This document shows positions 1-5,281 of a stretch of DNA of 5,281 nucleotides, one piece after another. Position 1 is the stretch's first letter; the number at the start of each line of letters is the position of its first letter. The translations under genes and the position numbers were made by a program. Source of the stretch: an uncultured Planctomycetales bacterium (lineage in GTDB: Bacteria > Planctomycetota > Planctomycetia > Pirellulales > S012-138). The stretch spans positions 1 through 5,281 of the forward strand of contig CALJLD010000280.1 in NCBI GenBank assembly GCA_937982665.1, written 5' to 3'. Under the pieces are notes generated by a model. It saw nothing but the letters and a program-made list of their open reading frames with translations. It made no database searches and had not been told where the DNA came from.

Positions 1-542
1 TCTTCGATATCGGCATCGCTGGCCCGCTGGCGGGGCTGGTGATTTGCTTGCCGGTGGCCGTGATAGGTGTGTTGACCGCGGATGTTGTATCCGTCAGTTC
101 GCTTCGCCAACCCAACAGCATCATCTTCCATGATCCGCTGCTCGTGAAGTTTCTCATCAACTGGCTGCGTCCGGATGTAGGCGCTGAACAGACCTTGGCG
201 ATGTCCGCGCTGCGCCTGGCCGGTTGGTTTGGACTTGTCATCACAGGTTTGAACATGATGCCCATCAGTCAACTCGATGGCGGACATGTGACCTACACAA
301 TGTTCGGCCGTCGGGCACATTCCATCTCGGCGATGCTGGTGATTGCCGCGATCATCTATGTGGTGGTCACCAACACGTTGCCTTGGGTTGTGATGCTGGT
401 GCTTGTGCTGATGATGGGCATCTTCCATCCGCCGACAGCCGACGACAGCGTGCCGCTGGGCCGGACGCGGTACGTGCTGGGATGGATCTCACTCAGCATC
501 CCGCTGCTGTGCTTTCCGCCGTCGTTGGTGGAGATTCTTTAG
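1..542 (+). CDS. Site-2 protease family (M50) intramembrane metalloprotease, C-terminal part
   Basis: Partial gene: the frame is open from base 3, no start is visible, and it ends at TAG 540-542, giving 179 residues. M50 proteases cut substrates within the membrane using zinc held by an HExxH motif and by the Asp of a later LDG motif. Visible here are FDIGIAGPLAG at residues 2-11, a typical M50 segment downstream of HExxH, and NMMPISQLDGGH at residues 84-95, where Asp92 is the expected third zinc ligand. Hydrophobic, membrane-like stretches lie at about 11-30, 70-90, 109-140 and 157-172. A late FHPPTADD...PLG segment (141-153) resembles the cyanobacterial and plant EGY-type S2P branch, as recalled from the family. 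The HExxH motif must lie upstream, outside the window. No PDZ domain is seen in this part. The substrate is unknown. It converges with crcB 27 bp away, with no obvious terminator between them. The family call is firm; the subfamily is tentative. Confidence 0.9.
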   Translation, partial: FDIGIAGPLAGLVICLPVAVIGVLTADVVSVSSLRQPNSIIFHDPLLVKFLINWLRPDVGAEQTLAMSALRLAGWFGLVITGLNMMPISQLDGGHVTYTMFGRRAHSISAMLVIAAIIYVVVTNTLPWVVMLVLVLMMGIFHPPTADDSVPLGRTRYVLGWISLSIPLLCFPPSLVEIL

Positions 543-569
543 ACAAGCCGGCACAGCCAAGAAAAGCCA

Positions 570-974
570 TCAAGCTCGGGCAGGGCCCAGTCCTCCGGCG
601 AGGACAATGCCGGCGACCATCGCGCCGATTCCCAACGCCAGGTGTAGCAGAACGTGCCCCGCCGCTGAGATCATCGAACGCGTCGTTGCCAGGTCGTAGC
701 TTTCAAACGCGAACGTGCTGTACGTTGTTAGCGCTCCGGCAAAGCCTGTCAGCAATAGCAGCCGCACGAATTCGCTCTCTTCGCCGCGGCGGTGACAATA
801 GACGACAATCACACCGAAGACAAAGCAGCCCAACACGTTGACGGCCAACGTTCCCAACGGCCAGCGGTTGCCGAAGAGAGATTCCGTGAGGCTGGCCAAT
901 CCCCAACGTGCCAGTGCCCCGCAACCGCCGGCGGCTGCCACGCACAAGATTCGCACGGCCAACAGTTCGGTCAT
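570..974 (-). CDS. crcB: Fluoride ion channel CrcB/FluC
   Basis: A 134-residue inner-membrane protein, the usual length for single-domain Fluc channels. These work as antiparallel dual-topology dimers and export fluoride passively, protecting enzymes such as enolase and pyrophosphatase. Family signatures are present in order: GGCGALARW (16-24), GTLAVNVLGCFVFG (41-54, with the pore Asn at 46) and TGFAGALTTYSTFAFE (76-91), the TTxSTF segment that lines the pore and binds the central Na+. Tyr85 replaces the commoner Phe. Four hydrophobic segments lie at about 4-28, 37-60, 68-90 and 103-127. The ATG at 974-972 is the first start after an in-frame TGA at 1010-1008, so the start is well fixed, although no Shine-Dalgarno sequence precedes it. 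As a single copy of a self-pairing family it needs no partner gene. It lies 283 bp downstream of the TraB-like gene on the same strand. I see no crcB-motif fluoride riboswitch upstream, only inverted repeats. Confidence 0.95.
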   Translation of the reverse strand: MTELLAVRILCVAAAGGCGALARWGLASLTESLFGNRWPLGTLAVNVLGCFVFGVIVVYCHRRGEESEFVRLLLLTGFAGALTTYSTFAFESYDLATTRSMISAAGHVLLHLALGIGAMVAGIVLAGGLGPARA

Positions 975-1006
975 GGTGAGGTCAATTGCAAGAGGAACAA
1001 GTCTAT

Positions 1007-1033
1007 GTCACGAAATGTCTTCAAGATCGTGAC
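1007..1033. promoter_or_regulatory. Nested dyad upstream of crcB
   Basis: GTCACGA (1007-1013) and TCGTGAC (1027-1033) are perfect inverted repeats across 13 bases, enclosing a second small palindrome, TCTT-C-AAGA (1018-1026). The element lies 33-59 bases upstream of the crcB start codon, where an operator or a 5' leader hairpin would act. It does not resemble the crcB fluoride riboswitch as I know it. The in-frame stop that bounds crcB lies within it (1010-1008). Confidence 0.4.
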
Positions 1034-1094
1034 GCAAGACTCGCAACTCCGCAAGGCGAACTCGCACGCTGAGGGAATACGACGAACGATCAAT

Positions 1095-1115
1095 CTCGGC
1101 TATCGCGTAGCCGAG
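1095..1115. promoter_or_regulatory. Perfect 8-bp stem-loop between the TraB-like gene and crcB
   Basis: CTCGGCTA (1095-1102), loop of five, TAGCCGAG (1108-1115): a strong, compact hairpin. It lies about 140 bp after the TraB-like stop and 120 bp before the crcB ATG, on the strand shared by both genes. The minus-strand side is followed by ATTGATCG rather than a T-run, so termination, if any, would be weak or Rho-dependent. A TTGACG at 1127-1122 on the minus strand lies beside it, but no good -10 follows. Confidence 0.45.
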
Positions 1116-1257
1116 TTTGCTCGTCAAACTGGGCACGGCAAGAGGCACGCGCCGTTGCACCAACCGGCGAAGAGCACTGGCAGACTTCGCTTGCCAGCGG
1201 CACCCATGTTGTGGATACAGTCCGTTCGCGCCAACTTAACGATCAACCGCGTGGCAT

Positions 1258-2316
1258 CTAGCGATCGATCTCATCCAGCATCTTCAGCAACTGCAAAAGC
1301 GGGTCTTCGCCGCTGCCCTCGCTCATGTCCCAGGCGGTGTCCCAGGTCATCTTTTCGCGACGGAGACCAAAGTCACGGACGAGACGTTCCTCGAAATCGG
1401 CCATGTGCCCGGCGCCGTAGAAGATCGCAATCCGCTTCTTGCCGGCGGCCAACTCCTGCTGGAAGACCTGCATCGCGGCGGCATTGCGGTCATCGATGAG
1501 AATTGTGTTCAACGTTTGACCGAGACCGGCAGCCGGATCATCCATGGCGGCCAGTTGTTCGGCCATCATTCGCTTGAATTGCAGCGGACCTTCGCCACTT
1601 AGCAACAAGGCGAAGGGATCAAGCTCTTCATCGGCGGCGATTGGCGGCGCGTTGGCGGCCTGTTGCGCTTGCAGGTTTGCCTGACGAAGCAAATCCGCGG
1701 CAATGCTCAGCGAGAGCGTGATCGCATCGTCACCCCGTTTCTCCATCGCGGCCATCATGTCCTCCGGCGACATGTCAGCGTGCAGCAAGTTTTCCTTGGT
1801 GTAATCAATGTGGTCCGTCTGCGAGACCAGCCCGAACATGGAGCTGGTGATCTCATGGAGCATCGCCAACGGATTGTCGCCTGCGTCACGTCCGCCTTTG
1901 GGGATTCGCGTCCCTTTGGGTGCGACCAGTTCATACAGTACGACGTCGTATTGCTCGAACTGTTTGTTCAGAACGCGGTAGTAGGCTTCGTCGGCAATGT
2001 GAACCACGGAGACCAGATCGACAACGACATCGCCTTCTCCGCTGGCGGAAACAAACCTGCCTGTTGCGGTCTGCAGCGCGATTGGCTCGCCAGCTTCGTT
2101 CCGTTCTACGCGAACATATGCGGACGATTCTTCCGCCACGGCGGCGTCTTTCGCCACGTCCTGTCCATTGAGTTGGCCATTCGCCTGGCCCGGCTGCGGA
2201 GGTCCGTCCTGCCATCCCAACTCACCCGCCGAAGCCACCCCCGGGACAACTCCAAACCCCCAACACGCGGTACAAATGGCACACAGCAAGCAAACCAGTC
2301 GACGCGAAGTGGACAT
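1258..2316 (-). CDS. Secreted TraB/PrgY/GumN (TIKI-fold) superfamily protein
   Basis: A 352-residue protein with an export signal: RR at 5-6, a hydrophobic core at 7-28, and a likely signal peptidase I site after ASA (residue 30). A Gly/Gln/Ala-rich linker (about 31-65) precedes the domain. The TraB/TIKI superfamily is marked by two GxxH-like motifs plus conserved Glu and Arg, and includes metal-dependent proteases (TIKI) and a pheromone-shutdown protein (PrgY). Here block one is VVDLVSVVHIADEAYYR (98-114, His106), followed by YELVAP with Glu129. Block two is DDRNAAAM (275-282, Arg277-Asn278) and GAGHM (301-305, His304). The first block has SVVH where many relatives have GxxH. Between them lies a helix-rich insert (about 145-265). 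A role as an exported peptidase-like enzyme is inference; no substrate is evident. The start is forced by an in-frame TAG at 2343-2341, and GGAG lies 8 nt upstream of the ATG. Four Cys at 9, 12, 15 and 18 in the signal core do not form a lipobox. Confidence 0.8.
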   Translation of the reverse strand: MSTSRRLVCLLCAICTACWGFGVVPGVASAGELGWQDGPPQPGQANGQLNGQDVAKDAAVAEESSAYVRVERNEAGEPIALQTATGRFVSASGEGDVVVDLVSVVHIADEAYYRVLNKQFEQYDVVLYELVAPKGTRIPKGGRDAGDNPLAMLHEITSSMFGLVSQTDHIDYTKENLLHADMSPEDMMAAMEKRGDDAITLSLSIAADLLRQANLQAQQAANAPPIAADEELDPFALLLSGEGPLQFKRMMAEQLAAMDDPAAGLGQTLNTILIDDRNAAAMQVFQQELAAGKKRIAIFYGAGHMADFEERLVRDFGLRREKMTWDTAWDMSEGSGEDPLLQLLKMLDEIDR

Positions 2317-2324
2317 CGGGAGAA

Positions 2325-2328
2325 CTCC
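2325..2328 (-). promoter_or_regulatory. Ribosome binding site of the TraB-like gene
   Basis: On the minus strand, GGAG sits eight bases before the ATG at 2316-2314. With the in-frame TAG at 2343-2341 this fixes the start. It is the clearest Shine-Dalgarno site among the minus-strand genes. Confidence 0.65.
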
Positions 2329-2357
2329 ATTTGGGTCAGGCTAATGGCCGCAAATCT

Positions 2358-2405
2358 CGGCGAATTTAGTGTGGGCGCGCAGGACGCCTGGATTCGTATT
2401 CGCCG
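2358..2405. repeat. 8-bp inverted repeat between the acetyltransferase and TraB-like genes
   Basis: CGGCGAAT (2358-2365) and ATTCGCCG (2398-2405) are perfectly complementary across 32 bases. The spacer can itself fold (CAGG-ACG-CCTG at 2380-2390). It fills much of the 130-bp gap, 42 bp upstream of the TraB-like start. No T-run follows on the minus strand, so a classical intrinsic terminator is not supported. It could be a Rho-type or processing barrier at the end of the trpB unit, or a leader structure of the TraB-like gene. Confidence 0.4.
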
Positions 2406-2446
2406 CTGCGACTGGAATCTTGGAAGCCGTTGCGGAAAAGTGTCAG

Positions 2447-3031
2447 CTAAAGCTCATATCCCAGCCGCTCGATCAATCCAGCTTTCACTGCCGGCCAGTC
2501 CGCATCGGTAACGCTGTACATCACAGTGTCACGGATATAGCCGTCGGGCAAGACAACGTGCCGCCGCAGGACGCCTTCTTTCTTTGCCCCCAGTTTCTCA
2601 ATCGCCCGTTGGCTTTGCCGGTTGCGGGCGTCGGTCTTGAGCTGCACGCGGATCGCCTGCTGATCTTCAAAAGCGTGTTGCAACAGCAGGAATTTGCACT
2701 CCGGGTTGACCTTTGAGCCTTGCACACGTTTGGCAATCCAGGTGAAACCGATCTCCAATCCTCGGTTGGGTGCGCGAATATCCAGGTAACACGTCACGCC
2801 CAACACGGCGCCGGTCTCCTGCTCAATCACGGCAAACGGCAGCCAGTTGGGCAGCGCATTCAAATAGCAAATCTGCTCGGCGAAGCCTGTCGGCGTAAGT
2901 TCCTTGGGCGGGAAGTGATAGAGGAAGAGCTCCGGTTCGGCCACTTGCGCCAAACCCGCGGCATGGCTTTCTTGCAACGGGACGAGTTTGGCCACACGGC
3001 CAGCAAGGGTGACAGGTTGAATGTCCATCAT
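2447..3031 (-). CDS. GNAT family N-acetyltransferase, RimJ/RimL type (Acetyltransf_3)
   Basis: A 194-residue cytoplasmic protein of normal length for the RimJ/RimL-like GNAT branch, which transfers acetyl from acetyl-CoA to an amino group on a protein N-terminus or small molecule. Visible landmarks are a substrate-side N-terminal region (1-65), a central strand AVLGVTCYLDIR (75-86), the beta-4 strand GLEIGFTWIA (91-100), the CoA-loop and helix region RVQGSKVNPECKFLLLQHAFE (102-122) and the C-terminal ARNRQSQRAIEKLGAKKEGV segment (135-154) followed by LRRH. The CoA loop (RVQGSKVN) is degenerate against Q/RxxGxG/A, which is common in this branch. The start overlaps the trpB stop as ATGA (3031-3028). 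An in-frame TGA at 3040-3038 rules out earlier starts, and GGTGA at 3042-3038 is a plausible ribosome site 6 nt away. A second Met follows directly. Co-expression with trpB is likely. The substrate is unknown and any link to tryptophan metabolism is speculative. Confidence 0.88.
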   Translation of the reverse strand: MMDIQPVTLAGRVAKLVPLQESHAAGLAQVAEPELFLYHFPPKELTPTGFAEQICYLNALPNWLPFAVIEQETGAVLGVTCYLDIRAPNRGLEIGFTWIAKRVQGSKVNPECKFLLLQHAFEDQQAIRVQLKTDARNRQSQRAIEKLGAKKEGVLRRHVVLPDGYIRDTVMYSVTDADWPAVKAGLIERLGYEL

Positions 3032-4254
3032 GAAGCGTCACCATTTTCCGCACGCAGCCGAGCGATCTCCGCGGCGTCCTTGTCGCCCCGACCCGAAAGA
3101 CAAATCACCAGCATCTGATCGGGCGGCATCTCCGCGGCCAGTTCCATCCCTTTGGCAATTGCGTGCGAACTCTCCAAGGCCGGTAAGATTCCTTCGGCCG
3201 CGGCCAGTTTTCCGAAAGCGCTCAGAGCTTCTTTGTCCTGGCATTGGGTGTAAGTCACAAAGCCGGCGTCTTTCCAATAGCTGTGTTCCGGCCCCACGCC
3301 GGGATAATCCAAACCGGCGGAGACGGAATGCACGTCCTCGGTCTGCCCGTCTTCATTCTGCATCACGTAACTGAAGCTGCCATGCAGCACGCCCGGTGAA
3401 CCAAAGCTCAAGGGCGCGGCGTGATCGCCTGGCTGAGCGGAGCGGCCGCCGGCCTCGATGCCGACAAGTCTGACGTTTGTTCCATGCCCTTGATTGTGAG
3501 CAACAAACGGAGCGAACATCCCCGCCGCGTTGCTTCCGCCGCCGACGCACGCCACCACGCAATCAGGCAAGCGGTTGTAGCGATCCCGGCAAGCGGCGAT
3601 GGTCTCGTGCCCGATCACGGACTGAAAGTCACGAACCATCACGGGAAACGGATGCGGCCCCACGACCGAGCCGATGATGTAGTGCGTGTGTTCGACGGAA
3701 GCCATCCAGTCACGCATGGCCTCGTTAATAGCATCGCGAAGTGTGCGCGAACCGCTGGAGACGCCGCGGACTTCCGCACCCAACAACTTCATGCTGAACA
3801 CATTTGGCTGTTGGCGACGGATATCTTCCTCGCCCATGTAAACCACGCACTCGAAACCGAACCGCGCGCAAGCCGTCGCTGTCGCCACGCCATGTTGCCC
3901 GGCTCCGGTCTCGGCGATGACGCGCTTCTTGCCCATTCGCCGCGTGAGCAATGCCTGACCCAGCGTATTGTTGATCTTGTGCGAGCCGGTGTGATTGAGG
4001 TCTTCCCGCTTGAGAAAGATCCGGGCCCCGCCAGCTTGTGCGGTCAAACGCTCCGCGAAGTACAACGGAGAAGGCCGGCCAACGTAGTGGCTGAGCAACT
4101 CGCGGTATTCACGCTGAAAGTCAGGGTCGGCTTTCGCCTTGGCGTATTCCTCGTCAAGCTGCGTCAGCGCCTGGCTCAGCGTCTCCGGAACATAGCGTCC
4201 GCCGAAATCACCAAACCGGCCGGCGGCATCAGGAACAGTTGCGTGGGAAGTCAT
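3028..4254 (-). CDS. trpB: Tryptophan synthase beta subunit
   Basis: A 408-residue PLP enzyme that condenses indole with L-serine to give L-tryptophan, normally in an alpha2-beta2 complex with TrpA. The signature motifs are intact: GRFGDFGGRYVPETL (12-26), LKREDLNHTGSHKINN (81-96) with the PLP Schiff-base lysine at Lys93, AETGAGQHG (114-122) with the catalytic Glu at 115, the phosphate-binding GGGSN (238-242), AEGILPALESSHA (353-365) and LSGRGDKD (386-393), where Ser387 contacts the pyridine nitrogen. Sequence and length match the classical TrpB1 class rather than the longer TrpB2. An in-frame TGA two codons upstream (4260-4258) forces the ATG at 4254-4252. No clear Shine-Dalgarno is seen, but a 14-codon frame ends across this start codon. 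The gene downstream is an acetyltransferase overlapping by 4 bp, not trpA, so trpA must be elsewhere or is missing. The gene is divergent from dnaE across 350 bp. All key residues are present, so it should be functional. Confidence 0.98.
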   Translation of the reverse strand: MTSHATVPDAAGRFGDFGGRYVPETLSQALTQLDEEYAKAKADPDFQREYRELLSHYVGRPSPLYFAERLTAQAGGARIFLKREDLNHTGSHKINNTLGQALLTRRMGKKRVIAETGAGQHGVATATACARFGFECVVYMGEEDIRRQQPNVFSMKLLGAEVRGVSSGSRTLRDAINEAMRDWMASVEHTHYIIGSVVGPHPFPVMVRDFQSVIGHETIAACRDRYNRLPDCVVACVGGGSNAAGMFAPFVAHNQGHGTNVRLVGIEAGGRSAQPGDHAAPLSFGSPGVLHGSFSYVMQNEDGQTEDVHSVSAGLDYPGVGPEHSYWKDAGFVTYTQCQDKEALSAFGKLAAAEGILPALESSHAIAKGMELAAEMPPDQMLVICLSGRGDKDAAEIARLRAENGDAS

Positions 4255-4295
4255 GGATCAAGAGTCGTCAATCGTGGCTCACGCGAGTAGCACAT
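4251..4295 (-). CDS. Possible 14-codon upstream reading frame overlapping the trpB start
   Basis: On the minus strand an ATG at 4295-4293 opens a frame encoding MCYSREPRLTTLDP. It stops at TGA 4253-4251, which overlaps the trpB ATG (4254-4252) as ATGA. This arrangement could deliver ribosomes to trpB by termination-reinitiation, which would make sense because trpB lacks a clear ribosome site of its own. Against it, there is no strong Shine-Dalgarno before 4295, the peptide is short, and it contains no Trp codon, so it is not a classical trp attenuator leader. It could easily occur by chance. Confidence 0.2.
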   Translation of the reverse strand: MCYSREPRLTTLDP

Positions 4296-4392
4296 ATCAC
4301 TCAGCGTGCATTGTCCATCCATCGCTGACATTCGGCAATGCGTGGATTTCGGCCGCAAACTGACGAAGCCGTCAAGTAGATTGCCGTCTTCG

Positions 4393-4411
4393 GGCAAAGT
4401 GGGCATTTGCC
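4393..4411. promoter_or_regulatory. Operator-like dyad in the trpB-dnaE intergenic region
   Basis: Perfect 6-bp inverted repeat GGCAAA / TTTGCC separated by seven bases. It lies about 140 bp from the trpB start and about 190 bp from the dnaE start. It may be a protein-binding site or an alternative RNA hairpin, since TTGCC at 4381-4385 competes for the left arm. This is symmetry only, with no known operator recognised. Confidence 0.25.
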
Positions 4412-4502
4412 GGGTTCTTGAGAGAAACAGATTTTGACCGCCCTATCTCTCATCGTCCACACCGTTTGCGACGCGAGAGTTCCCTCGCGCCGCTGTCAAT
4501 CC

Positions 4503-4530
4503 TTGAGGCGGCATCTTTCTCCGCTACGAT
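4503..4530 (+). promoter_or_regulatory. Candidate sigma70-type promoter for dnaE
   Basis: TTGAGG (4503-4508), a 16-bp spacer and TACGAT (4525-4530). Each box matches four of six consensus bases. Transcription would begin near 4537, leaving a leader of about 68 nt before the ATG at 4605 and excluding the upstream ATG at 4536 as a useful start. The prediction is by eye only. Confidence 0.35.
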
Positions 4531-4543
4531 GAGCAATGGCCGC

Positions 4544-4561
4544 CGCGCGGGTTTTCGCGCG
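4544..4561 (+). promoter_or_regulatory. Small GC hairpin in the presumed dnaE leader
   Basis: CGCGCG (4544-4549), loop GGTTTT, CGCGCG (4556-4561): a perfect six-pair GC stem 43 bp before the dnaE ATG. It is not followed by a T-run, so it is not a terminator. GC-only short stems arise readily in such sequence, and any function is unproven. Confidence 0.25.
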
Positions 4562-4593
4562 ACTTCAAAACTGGACGGAACCCTCTTCCGCGC

Positions 4594-4598
4594 AAGGA
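4594..4598 (+). promoter_or_regulatory. Ribosome binding site of dnaE
   Basis: AAGGA, six bases before the ATG at 4605. It is the best Shine-Dalgarno match near either candidate dnaE start and is the main reason for choosing 4605 over the in-frame ATG at 4536. Confidence 0.75.
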
Positions 4599-4604
4599 TT
4601 TTCC

Positions 4605-5281
<677 letters not shown>

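Larger units (their letters stand above)
4255..4604. other. Divergent intergenic region between trpB and dnaE
   Basis: 350 bp without a supported gene, which must carry both divergent promoters. It contains the candidate dnaE promoter and ribosome site, a dyad GGCAAA-7-TTTGCC (4393-4398 / 4406-4411) whose left arm can also pair with TTGCC at 4381-4385, a TGACG-4-CGTCA hairpin (4361-4374), a CGCGAG-6-CTCGCG repeat (4472-4489) and the GC hairpin at 4544-4561. On the minus strand I find no convincing -35/-10 pair for trpB, no T-box, and no Trp-rich leader peptide. No tRNA or other RNA gene was recognised. Confidence 0.7.

Noticed and set aside
543..569. Bidirectional terminator between the converging protease gene and crcB
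   Set aside because: The 27-bp gap has no inverted repeat followed by a T-run on either strand.
1177..1197. CTGGCA/TGCCAG six-base inverted repeat after the TraB-like stop
   Set aside because: It is short, has a nine-base loop and no T-run. Several equal repeats are expected by chance in GC-rich sequence.
975..1257. Fluoride riboswitch upstream of crcB
   Set aside because: Read by eye on the minus strand, the conserved crcB-motif core was not found. A covariance-model search would be decisive.
224..1499. Two long plus-strand frames (224-841 and 792-1499) crossing the protease, crcB and the following gap
   Set aside because: The products are rich in Arg, Ser and Pro, lack domains, and overlap well-supported genes in other frames or on the other strand.
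1663..2511. 282-codon open frame on the plus strand opposite the TraB-like gene
   Set aside because: It lies antisense to a gene with a signal peptide, ribosome site and family motifs. Its translation shows no domain and runs into the acetyltransferase region.
3421..4290. 289-codon open frame on the plus strand opposite trpB
   Set aside because: It is antisense to a highly conserved enzyme with every catalytic motif intact. The frame is open because of GC-rich codon structure.
4255..4420. Trp attenuator or T-box leader before trpB
   Set aside because: There is no leader peptide with tandem Trp codons, no T-box motif and no hairpin with a T-run.

Overview
The window is a GC-rich bacterial chromosomal segment (high fifties % GC by eye) with five complete or nearly complete housekeeping or metabolic genes and one further partial gene. 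There is no sign of a mobile element, CRISPR array, RNA gene or prophage. The gene families and the weak or absent Shine-Dalgarno sites on some genes (crcB, trpB) would fit a planctomycete or a related PVC-group bacterium. That assignment is inference from general resemblance and no marker here proves it.

Layout. Bases 1-542 (+) carry the C-terminal part of an intramembrane site-2 metalloprotease (M50, LDGGH motif); its N-terminal half lies off the left edge. It converges, across 27 bp, with a minus-strand set of four co-directional genes. Read in transcription order these are trpB (4254 to 3028), a RimJ/RimL-type GNAT acetyltransferase (3031 to 2447), a secreted TraB/PrgY/GumN-superfamily protein (2316 to 1258) and the fluoride channel crcB/fluC (974 to 570). 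To the right, from 4605 (+), is the start of dnaE (DNA polymerase III alpha subunit), which runs off the window within its PHP domain.

How the genes relate. trpB and the acetyltransferase overlap by four bases (ATGA) and are very probably co-transcribed and translationally coupled. trpA does not follow trpB here. The TraB-like gene and crcB are separated from the genes before them by 130 and 283 bp, each gap holding clear inverted repeats, so they are probably separate transcription units or regulated sub-units. The 350-bp divergent region between trpB and dnaE must hold both promoters. A TTGAGG-16-TACGAT candidate faces dnaE. No convincing promoter for trpB was found, but a 14-codon reading frame ends across its start codon.

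Nothing here amounts to a new multi-gene system. The points most worth following are the trpB-acetyltransferase coupling without trpA, the divergent secreted TraB-fold protein, an apparently complete PHP metal centre in DnaE, and three dyad-symmetric intergenic elements.
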